A stretch of 38,092 nt of DNA from Paractinoplanes toevensis (GTDB lineage Bacteria; Actinomycetota; Actinomycetes; Mycobacteriales; Micromonosporaceae). A program made the translations under genes and the position numbers. Location: assembly GCF_018332695.1 (NCBI RefSeq), contig NZ_BOQN01000125.1, positions 1 through 38,092 on the forward strand, in the 5' to 3' direction. The notes below the pieces were generated by a model. The model worked only from the letters and a program-made list of their open reading frames with translations, made no database searches and had not been told where the DNA came from. Each line of letters starts with the position of its first letter. Positions within the stretch are counted from its first letter, which is position 1. Of this stretch, positions 1 to 6,620 are shown one piece after another.

Positions 1-147
1 GCGTGGGTCGTTGCGCGAGAGTCGCGGCACGTGCTGGTGTGGCACGGTGCTTGCGCGGTGGCGGCGGTCGGGTGATGGTGCGGTTGGTGACGGTGTCGCC
101 CGTACCGGAAAGTGGTTTTGATTCTTGCGACCCGGACCTCAAAAGGT
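1..147. other. Left-edge non-coding stretch
   Basis: No convincing gene is seen on either strand. The permease gene on the minus strand ends at 148, and no start codon with coding character follows it, so a partner ATPase does not come directly after the permease. The only structure noticed is a short inverted repeat, GACCT-CAAA-AGGTC at about 134-147, overlapping the permease stop codon. It is too short to be called a terminator with confidence. Confidence 0.5.
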
Positions 148-876
148 CTAGTCGGTGATGGCTCGCGCCCAGGGGAGAAGCAGGCGTTCGGTCAGGGCCA
201 GCAGGTAGAACAGGCCGACGCTGATCGCGGCCAGCAGGGTGATCGCGGCGAAGGCCGTTGCCGTGTCGGCGCCGGAGTTCGCGATGACGTAGCCGAGGCC
301 GGCGGTGGCGCCGGAGAGCTCACCCACCAGCGCGCCGATTACCGCCAGTGGCATGGCGGTCTTGAGGCCCACGAAGATCTGGGGGAGGGCGGACGGCAGG
401 CGGAAGCGCATCATGATCTGCCAGCGGTTCGCGGACAGCGAGCGGGCGTACTCGATCATCTCGGCCGGGGCTCGGGTCAGGCCGGTCACGCCGGCCAGCA
501 GGATGGGGAACGTGCAGAGCAGGACCACCATGACGATTTTGGGGCCCTGGCCGAAGCCCATCCAGACCAGCAGCAGCGGCGCGAAGGCCAGCTTGGGGAT
601 GGCGTTGACTGCGACGATGCTCGGCATGAACGCCCGCTCGAGCGTTCCGGACGCGGCCAGCAGGGCGCCGACGCTCAGGCCCAGACCGACCGCGATCAGG
701 TAGCCCTGCACCACTTCCAGCAGCGTGGTGACGGCGTTGCTCGCCAGGTAGCCGGACATGTCGCCGAGGGCGGCCAGGACCTGCGGCGGGGTCGGCGCCA
801 GATAGGACTCGACGTCCAGCACCACGATGGCCGCCCACCACGCGGCGACCAGCACCGCGGTGCCGATGACCGGCAA
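148..876 (-). CDS. ABC transporter permease, SsuC/TauC (NMT1-type) family
   Basis: Inner-membrane permease of a nitrate/sulfonate/taurine/thiamine-precursor-type ABC importer, 242 aa from the start used here. It has about six hydrophobic segments. The family signature is visible in the LAPTPPQVLAAL start and in the cytoplasmic EAA-type loop around EYARSLSANRWQ...RLPSALPQIFVGL, which contacts the ATPase. The start is uncertain: a TTG at 876 is used, with only weak ribosome-binding sequence. The coding frame stays open upstream to the hairpin at 924-972 but holds no ATG or GTG there. It lies 97 nt downstream of the substrate-binding lipoprotein gene and is probably co-transcribed with it. No ATPase gene is present in the window, so the importer must use one encoded elsewhere or left of the window. 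The substrate cannot be deduced. Confidence 0.85.
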   Translation of the reverse strand: MPVIGTAVLVAAWWAAIVVLDVESYLAPTPPQVLAALGDMSGYLASNAVTTLLEVVQGYLIAVGLGLSVGALLAASGTLERAFMPSIVAVNAIPKLAFAPLLLVWMGFGQGPKIVMVVLLCTFPILLAGVTGLTRAPAEMIEYARSLSANRWQIMMRFRLPSALPQIFVGLKTAMPLAVIGALVGELSGATAGLGYVIANSGADTATAFAAITLLAAISVGLFYLLALTERLLLPWARAITD

Positions 877-923
877 CGCTATCCGGGTGAGGATGGTGAT
901 GGCGGGCTGCCTTTCGCGGGACC

Positions 924-972
924 GGCCGTGGGGTCTCCCTCCGCATCGGACGCGGACGGAGACCCCACGGCC
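924..972 (-). terminator. Strong stem-loop between binding-protein and permease genes
   Basis: The 15-nt arms GGCCGTGGGGTCTCC (924-938) and GGAGACCCCACGGCC (958-972) are perfectly complementary. After one mismatch the stem continues for about five more pairs inward. It begins directly after the binding-protein stop codon (974-976, minus strand). No U-tract follows, so it may be a transcription attenuator or an mRNA-stabilising hairpin that gives more binding protein than permease, a common arrangement in ABC importer operons. Confidence 0.7.
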
Positions 973-973
973 C

Positions 974-1990
974 TCAGGAAGGAATCTGGTAGGTGATCAC
1001 GTCGTCCGGGGTCAGACCGGTCGGGATCAGGCCGGCACTCTGGATGATGGCGATGTTGCGCGCCACCCGGTCCCGGTCGAGGCTGCCGACCGGTGCCCCG
1101 TTCGCGCCGCCCTGCACGTACGGCTTCATCAGTTTGTTCTCCGCGGCCGCGACCGGCGCGGGTTGCAGTTTCTGATACTTGGCGTAGATGTTGCCGGCCT
1201 CGTCGGGGTTGGCCATGGCGTAGTCGACGCCGCGCAGTACGGCCTTGTTGAACGCCTGCGCCTGCTTCGGGTTCTCGGCGATCCGCTTCTTCGTTACCGC
1301 CAGCCCGTTGCCGTACAGATCGGTGAGGTAGTTGCTGAACGGCATGACCACCGCGGTCTTGCCCTTGGCGGCGGCCTCGACCGCGGGCTTGCCGACCACG
1401 AACTGGGTGGCCGCGTCGATGCTGCCGGCCGCGAGGTTCTGCGGCATCTGCTGGGGGTTCATCACCACCCACTTGATCTTCGTGCTGTCCACCCCGGCGA
1501 GCCGGGCGTACGCCCCGAACAGGCTGTAGACCACGCCGCCGGGAATGTAGGCGATGGTCTTGCCGGCCAGGTCCTTGGGCGAGGCGATGCCCTTGTCGCT
1601 GATCGCCATGATGCAGGACAGGTTCAGTTGCTGGACGGCGTTGATGACGGTGAAGTCGGTGAACTTCTTCTGGCCGTACGCGATCAGCGCCGCCGTGATG
1701 TCGACCATCGCGTAGTCGGCCTGGCCGGACTGCAGCAGCTTGAGGTTCTGCTCGGTGCCGTTACCCGGCTGCACCTTCACGTCCAGGCCTTCCTCGCGGA
1801 AGAACCCCTTCTCCTGGGCGATGTAGATGAACGCCTCGCGACCCTGCACGCCGGCGCCGGTCAGATAGGTGACCGGCGTCAGCGCGTCGGTCTCCGCGGC
1901 CGGGGTTTCGTCCTTGCCGCTGTCGCACCCGGCCGTCAGCAACAGTGCCGACGCGAGGGCCGCGGCCGCGAATCGCCGAAGGTTTCTCAT
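974..1990 (-). CDS. NMT1/SsuA-type substrate-binding lipoprotein
   Basis: Extracytoplasmic solute-binding protein of an ABC importer, 338 aa. The N-terminus MRNLRRFAAAALASALLLTAGC is a lipoprotein signal with lipobox LTAGC and lipidated Cys22. The mature part carries the NMT1/THI5-like pattern: EAFIYIAQEKGFFREEGLDV, then LLQSGQADYAMVD, then a hinge with KDLAGKTIAYIPGG. Family members bind sulfonates, nitrate, taurine, aromatic acids or thiamine pyrimidine precursors; the ligand here is unknown. The ATG at 1990 overlaps the methyltransferase stop codon (ATGA), so translation is probably coupled. The strong hairpin at 924-972 follows the stop codon. A longer open frame runs upstream to 2242 but lies antisense or shifted relative to the methyltransferase and is not used. 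Confidence 0.9.
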   Translation of the reverse strand: MRNLRRFAAAALASALLLTAGCDSGKDETPAAETDALTPVTYLTGAGVQGREAFIYIAQEKGFFREEGLDVKVQPGNGTEQNLKLLQSGQADYAMVDITAALIAYGQKKFTDFTVINAVQQLNLSCIMAISDKGIASPKDLAGKTIAYIPGGVVYSLFGAYARLAGVDSTKIKWVVMNPQQMPQNLAAGSIDAATQFVVGKPAVEAAAKGKTAVVMPFSNYLTDLYGNGLAVTKKRIAENPKQAQAFNKAVLRGVDYAMANPDEAGNIYAKYQKLQPAPVAAAENKLMKPYVQGGANGAPVGSLDRDRVARNIAIIQSAGLIPTGLTPDDVITYQIPS

Positions 1991-2796
1991 GCCGGCCTCC
2001 GGCCCACGGTCGAGAGCAGCAGGATGCCGCGCAGCACCACCCGCGGATCCATCCCCAGGGTGGCCAGCAGGTCCAGTTCGTCGGCGGTCATCCCGGCGGC
2101 GAGCAGGCGCTCGCGTTGCTCGGTCGATCCGGCCGAGGCGAGCAGGGCCGCTCCGGTGCCGCCGCGCCAGGCCCCCTGCCAACTCTGCGTGTCGACCTCT
2201 TCGAGGCCGAGCTTCTCCATCGCGGTGAACAGGCCCCGGCACCAGGTGGGATCGTTGCCCGCCGTACGCAGGACCTGCTGGAGGGCGGTCTCGTAGTGGG
2301 CGGTGATCTCGTGCAGCCGGTCGTCCGGAGTGGCCAGCACCGACCTCGACCAGCCGGCCTCCATCTCCTCGATGACCAGCACGCCGCCCGGTTTGAGAGC
2401 GCCGGCCAGCCGGGCCAGTACGTCGAGCCGCTCGGGCAGGTGCTGCAGGACCGCGCGGGCGTGGATGCCGTCGAACTGTCCGTCCGGCAGCGGGTCGCTC
2501 ACGATGTTGTGCTGGATGACGGTGACGCCGGCGTGCTCCCGGATGTGCTGGGGGCGAACGTCGGTGGCAATCACCTCACCGTCCGGGCCGACCTGGTCGG
2601 CCAGCCAGCCCGCGATCGTGCCGGCCCCGGCGCCGATCTCCAGCCAGCGGGAGCCCGGCGCCACACCGGCCTCGGTCAGCCGGCGGATCGTGAACGGGTC
2701 GTGCATCTGTCCGAGCGCGTCGAGCAGCTGCCGGGCCGTCGGCCGGTCGTTGCTGAACACGTACGGGGTTCCGGGATCCCGGACGACCGTCGACAT
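1987..2796 (-). CDS. Class I SAM-dependent methyltransferase
   Basis: Cytosolic methyltransferase of 269 aa, close in size to small-molecule methyltransferases of the UbiE/Methyltransf_11 type. Motif I is WLEIGAGAGTIAGWLA (about residues 50-65). The acidic residue at the end of strand 2 is in EVIATDVRPQ, and motif IV-like FDGIHARAVLQHLPE and post-motif LKPGGVLVIEEME follow. The ATG at 2796 is preceded by AGAGGAA at good spacing. It is the first gene of a three-gene minus-strand unit with the binding protein and permease, overlapping the binding protein by 4 nt. A methyltransferase that leads an NMT1-type importer operon is unusual. It could modify the imported compound, but neither the methyl acceptor nor the ligand is known. 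Confidence 0.85.
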   Translation of the reverse strand: MSTVVRDPGTPYVFSNDRPTARQLLDALGQMHDPFTIRRLTEAGVAPGSRWLEIGAGAGTIAGWLADQVGPDGEVIATDVRPQHIREHAGVTVIQHNIVSDPLPDGQFDGIHARAVLQHLPERLDVLARLAGALKPGGVLVIEEMEAGWSRSVLATPDDRLHEITAHYETALQQVLRTAGNDPTWCRGLFTAMEKLGLEEVDTQSWQGAWRGGTGAALLASAGSTEQRERLLAAGMTADELDLLATLGMDPRVVLRGILLLSTVGRRPA

Positions 2797-3011
2797 GGTC
2801 CATTCCTCTCGAGCATGAATTAAGCATTCGGCCTGGCGGCGTGATTATTGACAATCGCCCGTGGAGATCCATTGCCGAATCGCCCGCAAGTCAACCCGTA
2901 CGCCAGGGACGTTTCACCCGCGTAGAAGGACCTTTTGAAGACGTATCGAGGATCGAAAATGTCCTGAGAAAATGCTTGAAAAGTGCCCATAGGTACCGGC
3001 ACCGTTACCGG
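2797..3011. promoter_or_regulatory. Divergent intergenic region between methyltransferase and HTH regulator
   Basis: A 215-bp gap between divergently read genes, noticeably richer in A/T than the flanking coding DNA, so it should hold promoters for both. A TTGACA hexamer lies near 2848-2853 on the plus strand, but I see no well-spaced -10 partner, so no promoter is assigned. An open frame runs through it on the plus strand from 2841 into the regulator, but its translation before 3012 does not look like protein. Confidence 0.4.
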
Positions 3012-3794
3012 GTGAACAAACCCCTGCCGAACGAACAACTACGGTCGCTCATGCTTCAACGCGGCGTCAGTGCCGAGGAGCTGGCCGAGAAGTGCGGCAT
3101 CGACACCAAGAGCGTCGAACGCTGGCTGTCACACGGCCGGGTGCCGCATCGGCAGAACAGGTGGACCGCCGCCAAGCTGCTGGACGCCGACGAGACCTAC
3201 CTGTGGCCGAGCATCCTGGCCCGGGGCGTCCGCGGCCGGGCGGCCGGGCGGGCCGAGTTGATCGAGCTCTACTCGGATCGTGCGAGCGTGCCGCGCGAGA
3301 CCTGGCTGCGACTTCTCGGCGAGGCACAGAGCAATGTGGACGTTCTGGTCTTCGCCGGCAGCTTCTTCGCCCAGGTTCAGCCGCGCATCTGCGAGGAACT
3401 CGCCGAGCGGGCCCGCGACGGCGTCCAGGTGCGGCTCTGCTTCGGCGACCCGGCGAGCACGGCGGTCGCGGTGCGTGACGCCGAGGAGGGCCTGGCCGGC
3501 ACGCTGCCCTCGCAGATCCAGGCCAGTCTGCTGCAGTACCGCGATCTCCTGGAGGTGGACGGCGCCGAAATCCGGCTGCACAGCACCACTCTTTACAACA
3601 GCCTTTTCCGGTACGACGAGCAACTCGTCGTCAATCCGCACGTCTACGGAAGCCCGTCCAGCCTGAACCCGGCAATACGACTTCAGAAGATCGACGGCGG
3701 TCTATTATTTGATCTTTACTGCGCGGCCTTCGAACGAATCTGGAACTCCGCCGTTCCATGGCCCGGAGTTCCATCCGGATCGCGCACGGCGTAG
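3012..3794 (+). CDS. HTH regulator with C-terminal DUF5919-like domain
   Basis: A 260-aa protein. Residues about 1-60 form an XRE-type helix-turn-helix (LPNEQLRSLMLQRGVSAEELAEKCGIDTKSVERWL). The rest is a conserved actinobacterial domain seen in proteins annotated DUF5919/phospholipase D-like: LYSDRASVPRETWLRLLGEAQSNVDVLVFAGSFF, then GVQVRLCFGDPAS and a C-terminal LYCAAFERIW. The GTG at 3012 is preferred because the domain begins there; an upstream ATG at 2841 would add a non-protein-like leader. It is divergent from the methyltransferase and sits about 85 bp upstream of the type VII-like cassette on the same strand. It could control either neighbour; the sequence does not say which. The effector domain probably senses a ligand (family-based guess). 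Confidence 0.75.
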   Translation: MNKPLPNEQLRSLMLQRGVSAEELAEKCGIDTKSVERWLSHGRVPHRQNRWTAAKLLDADETYLWPSILARGVRGRAAGRAELIELYSDRASVPRETWLRLLGEAQSNVDVLVFAGSFFAQVQPRICEELAERARDGVQVRLCFGDPASTAVAVRDAEEGLAGTLPSQIQASLLQYRDLLEVDGAEIRLHSTTLYNSLFRYDEQLVVNPHVYGSPSSLNPAIRLQKIDGGLLFDLYCAAFERIWNSAVPWPGVPSGSRTA

Positions 3795-3879
3795 CGGGTG
3801 GTGTTCCCACTCCTCCTGCCAAGTGGTCGTCAGTGAACTCCGTGTGGAACGGGGCCACTATGCTCGACGATCGACTTCG

Positions 3880-4008
3880 ATGGGGGGCTGGGTGTTCGAC
3901 GGGATCAGCGGGGACGACGCGAATCGCACCATCGACGAGGGGCAGGCCGGGCAGGAGGCGGTGGCCGCTGTTCTCCGGGGCTACCGGACCGAGGACGGGC
4001 CGGCGTGA
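3880..4008 (+). CDS. Small protein heading the type VII-like cassette
   Basis: A 42-aa ORF from the ATG at 3880. A GTG at 3892, preceded by a run of G, would give 38 aa and is equally possible. The predicted chain is acidic and helical (FDGISGDDANRTIDEGQAGQEAVAAVLRGYRTEDGPA). No family is recognised. Support comes from context: its stop codon overlaps the GTG of the EspC-like gene (GTGA), as in the next junction, and the sequence reads as protein rather than shadow. It may be a leader, chaperone-like or co-secreted peptide of the cassette; this is inference. Confidence 0.5.
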   Translation: MGGWVFDGISGDDANRTIDEGQAGQEAVAAVLRGYRTEDGPA

Positions 4009-4319
4009 GCGACCAGTTCTCCGTCATCACGCAGGACCTGGCCGCGCACTCGCGCACCGTCGGCGCGATCGGGGACGGTGTCAAGGAGGCCGGCGATGCC
4101 GGTCATTCCGTGCGGGCCGGCGGTGACGCGTACGGGAAGATCTGTAGTTTTCTTCCGCCTTTGCTGGGGGTGTTGCAGGACACCCTGATCCAGGGCATCA
4201 CGGACAGCGCCGACGACCTGCGGGACACCGCGGAGAAGCTGCGCGCAACCGCCGAACACTACGACACCACCGACCTGAACAGCGCTGACGCCATCACCCG
4301 CAGCGGGCGTCGGCCGTGA
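4005..4319 (+). CDS. EspC-like type VII secretion target (ESX_EspC family)
   Basis: A 104-aa protein without a classical signal peptide, of the size and pattern of the EspC/DUF2580 'type VII secretion target' family. It shows FSVITQDLAAHSRTVGAIGDGVKEAG, a central glycine-containing turn (RAGGDAYGKI), and a second helix ending in DLRDTAEKLRATAEHYDTTDLNSAD. The Y-x3-D near the end resembles the C-terminal YxxxD/E export signal of WXG100/EspC proteins. The GTG start and the stop each overlap a neighbouring gene by 4 nt, so expression is coupled to the downstream effector-like gene. It probably forms a helical hairpin, perhaps pairing with the N-terminal helices of the next protein for export. 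Confidence 0.75.
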   Translation: MSDQFSVITQDLAAHSRTVGAIGDGVKEAGDAGHSVRAGGDAYGKICSFLPPLLGVLQDTLIQGITDSADDLRDTAEKLRATAEHYDTTDLNSADAITRSGRRP

Positions 4320-5635
4320 CCAACCCGTTGGTGGCCGCACCCTCCACCGCCGGGCCCGGTGCCTTCACCGGCATCGCCCCCGTCGAGGACATCCAGCAGG
4401 TCTACGCCGCCGTGCAGAGCGGATCGTGGGTGGACGGCGCGCTCGGCGTGGCCGGTGGTGCGCTGGACGCGCTGGCGTTCGTGTCCGACCCGGTCGGCGC
4501 GCTGCTGCAGTACGGCGTCGCGTGGATCATCGAGCACGTCAAGCCGCTGTCCGAGGCGCTGGACTGGCTGGCCGGCGACCCGAACTCGATCACGGCCCAG
4601 GCCCAGACCTGGACGAACATCGCGGGCCGGCTGGCCGGTGAGGCCGACGCGCTGTCCCGGTCGGTCAACTGGGACACGGCCGACTGGCAGGGCGCCGCCG
4701 CCGACGCGTACCGGGGCTACGCCGCCCGTCGGGTCACGGACCTGCAGTCGCTCAGCCGGGCGTCGGAGACGATGGCGCTGATCACCGAGGGCGCCGGCAT
4801 GCTGGTCGGCACGGTGCGGGTGATGGTGCGCGACGCGATCGCCACCGTGGTGTCCCGATTGATCTCGTACGCCCTCGAGGTGCTCGCCACCCTCGGCATC
4901 GCCAGCCCGCTCGTCGTCGAGCAGGTGGCCACGCTCTGCGCGTCGTGGGCCGCGAAGATCGGCCGCTGGCTCAAGCAGCTCGTCGCCAGCATGAAGAAGC
5001 TCTCCCAGGCGATGAAGGAGCTCGGCGAGGCGATCCGGGCGCTGCGCAAGGGCGGCAAGGGCGATCTCGCCGACATGGGCAAGCGGTCGGACTGGAAGAA
5101 CCCCGGCGACCGCCCGCAGACACCGACTCGCCCGCCGGACGGCTACCTGCCCACCGGCGACCCGGTCTATCACGGGCCGAACTCCACCGCCGTCGGGTAC
5201 GACAGCAGCACGATGCGGAACTTCGATCACGTCCAGCCCGAGCCCGGCGTCCACGACGTGGTCGTGCACGGCGAACCCAACGGCACGTTCCGGCCCGGGG
5301 TGGTCGGCGAGGACGGCGGCAAGTACCCGCACAACTACACGAACCCCGAGCAGATCGCCCAGGCCGTGCGGGACAACCCGAACTACGTTCCCGGGCAGCC
5401 GGTGCGCCTGGTCTCCTGCCACACCGGCCGGGTGGACGCCGACCCGGCGCTACCGGACCTGGTGCCGGCCGGTCAGCAGGTGGCCGACTCGCTCGGCGTG
5501 CCGGTGACCGCCCCGACGCAGGCGGTCGGTGTGCCCCTATACGGTGATGGCAAGTACGTTCCCAAGATCGCCAACAACCCCAAACTCCCCGAAGGTAAAT
5601 GGGTCACCTTCTGGCCCCGGATTGCAGGGAGCTGA
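4316..5635 (+). CDS. WXG-type type VII effector with putative clan CD-like peptidase domain
   Basis: A 439-aa protein. Residues about 1-230 are long helices with a WQG turn at W124 (DTADWQGAAADAYRGYAARR), typical of WXG100/LXG-like type VII substrates, followed by hydrophobic helices around 150-220. A Lys- and Pro-rich linker (about 230-285) leads to a C-terminal domain of about 155 aa. There VVVHGEPNGTF (H318) and VRLVSCHTG (C368) give the hydrophobic-strand-His-Gly and hydrophobic-strand-Cys pattern of clan CD cysteine peptidases (caspase/gingipain/CHAT type), and VPVTAPTQAVG follows. The modular design fits polymorphic toxins. A 2-nt gap separates it from the likely immunity gene. The toxin role and protease activity are inferences; a non-peptidase fold is possible. 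Confidence 0.7.
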   Translation: MTNPLVAAPSTAGPGAFTGIAPVEDIQQVYAAVQSGSWVDGALGVAGGALDALAFVSDPVGALLQYGVAWIIEHVKPLSEALDWLAGDPNSITAQAQTWTNIAGRLAGEADALSRSVNWDTADWQGAAADAYRGYAARRVTDLQSLSRASETMALITEGAGMLVGTVRVMVRDAIATVVSRLISYALEVLATLGIASPLVVEQVATLCASWAAKIGRWLKQLVASMKKLSQAMKELGEAIRALRKGGKGDLADMGKRSDWKNPGDRPQTPTRPPDGYLPTGDPVYHGPNSTAVGYDSSTMRNFDHVQPEPGVHDVVVHGEPNGTFRPGVVGEDGGKYPHNYTNPEQIAQAVRDNPNYVPGQPVRLVSCHTGRVDADPALPDLVPAGQQVADSLGVPVTAPTQAVGVPLYGDGKYVPKIANNPKLPEGKWVTFWPRIAGS

Positions 5636-5637
5636 CC

Positions 5638-6024
5638 GTGCGGACCGCCGGAATGTTCGTCGAACTCGGCCAGACCCGTCACCCGGAGCCGCCGCAGAGC
5701 ATCGCCGACCACGTCGGGGCGGAACCGCTCGAGGACGCCGGCCTGGTGACGCAGTACCTCGACAACGGTTACCTGCTGATCGACATGATGGACGTCCAGC
5801 GCGACGTGCTCGACCCGGAGCAGGAGATCCTCAGCGGGTCGTCGATCCTCACCGACGGCGAGTGGCTCTGGCGCCAGGACCTGTCCTACTACGTCCGCCG
5901 CCACCACGTCACGCTGCCGCCGGAACTGCTCGCCACGATCCGGGAGCGGCAGTACACGATCCCGCCGGTCGGGGAGGAGCGTCTGATCGCCCTCACCGGG
6001 GACGCCGAGCATTTCGCGTTCTAG
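5638..6024 (+). CDS. Putative immunity protein for the type VII effector
   Basis: A 128-aa acidic, soluble-looking protein from the GTG at 5638, two nucleotides after the effector stop codon. No enzymatic motif is seen. Recognisable blocks are RTAGMFVELG at the start, DVLDPEQEILSGSSILTDGEWLWRQDLSYYVRRHHV in the middle and LPPELLATIRERQY near the end. Similar uncharacterised actinobacterial proteins occur next to secreted WXG/toxin-like proteins (from memory, not searched). Position, size and acidity make immunity the best guess. It ends convergently with the TetR gene, and the two stop codons share the palindrome CTAG. Confidence 0.6.
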   Translation: MRTAGMFVELGQTRHPEPPQSIADHVGAEPLEDAGLVTQYLDNGYLLIDMMDVQRDVLDPEQEILSGSSILTDGEWLWRQDLSYYVRRHHVTLPPELLATIRERQYTIPPVGEERLIALTGDAEHFAF

Positions 6025-6593
6025 GCGCCGAGCATCGGCAGCAGGACGGAGTCCACGAACTCGGCGCGCTCGTCGGCCGCCGGTGGGTGGGCGTTCAGCA
6101 GCATGGCGGTGAACAGGTGTGACACCGTCAGGAGCAGGGCGGCCGGGCCGAGGTCGGTGGCCGCGATCTCCGCGCGGTCGGCCGCGCGCCGGCAGATGGC
6201 GGTTCCGTCGGCGGCGCAGCGGTCGGTGATCTGCTCGCGGATCAGGTCGCGCAGGGCCGGGTCGGCCCGCATCGCCTCGGTGAGGGTGATCAGGGACGGT
6301 CCCCGTTCGCCGCTCAGCGATCGGATGATGCCGTCGACGCTGGCCAGCAGGTCGGATCGCAGGCTGCCGGTGTCGGCCGGCAGTGGCCGGGCGGACTCCG
6401 ACTGCCGGCGTAGTGCCGCGGCGATCAGGTCGGCTTTGCCGGGCCACTTCTGGTAGATGGTCATCTTCGACGCCTGGGCGCGTGCGGCCACGGCGTCGAT
6501 GGTGACCCGGCCGTAGCCGATTTCCTGCACGAGCTCCATCGCGGCATCGAGGATGGCATCCGTACGGGCTTGTCCGCGCTTGCTGGAAACCAT
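6021..6593 (-). CDS. TetR-family transcriptional repressor
   Basis: A 190-aa regulator of normal TetR length. The N-terminal HTH is ILDAAMELVQEIGYGRVTIDAVAARAQASKMTIYQKWPGKADLI (residues about 14-57). The remaining helices form the ligand and dimer domain (LRSDLLASVDGIIRSLSGERGP...). The ATG at 6593 lies inside the operator palindrome shared with the divergent epoxide hydrolase gene, so it is very likely both autoregulated and the repressor of that enzyme. An open frame continues far upstream on this strand, antisense to the hydrolase gene, and is not part of the gene. The inducing ligand is unknown; a hydrophobic epoxide or related xenobiotic is plausible. Confidence 0.9.
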   Translation of the reverse strand: MVSSKRGQARTDAILDAAMELVQEIGYGRVTIDAVAARAQASKMTIYQKWPGKADLIAAALRRQSESARPLPADTGSLRSDLLASVDGIIRSLSGERGPSLITLTEAMRADPALRDLIREQITDRCAADGTAICRRAADRAEIAATDLGPAALLLTVSHLFTAMLLNAHPPAADERAEFVDSVLLPMLGA

Positions 6594-6620
6594 GTTCTGT
6601 ACGATACCGTACAGAACATG
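6591..6620. promoter_or_regulatory. TetR operator palindrome spanning both divergent start codons
   Basis: The arms CATGTTCTGTACG (6591-6603) and CGTACAGAACATG (6608-6620) are perfect inverted repeats around a 4-nt spacer. The outermost ATG on each side is the start codon of the TetR gene (minus) and of the epoxide hydrolase gene (plus). Length and symmetry suit a TetR dimer site. Only 24 nt separate the two start codons, so transcripts are probably leaderless or begin within the site. Confidence 0.85.

Noticed and set aside
1..147. ATPase gene completing the NMT1-type importer
   Set aside because: No start codon with coding sequence follows the permease stop within the window. It may lie farther left or elsewhere, but nothing here supports it.
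2845..2880. Sigma70-type promoter using TTGACA near 2848
   Set aside because: No acceptable -10 hexamer is found at 16-18 nt spacing on that strand.
2841..3011. Longer N-terminus for the HTH regulator starting at 2841
   Set aside because: The extra 57 residues come from A/T-richer intergenic DNA that should hold the divergent promoters, and the HTH domain begins right after the GTG at 3012.
4259..5422. 387-codon open frame on the minus strand opposite the WXG effector
   Set aside because: Its translation is Arg/Gly/Val/His-rich with no domain logic, while the plus strand encodes coherent EspC and WXG proteins with coupled starts.
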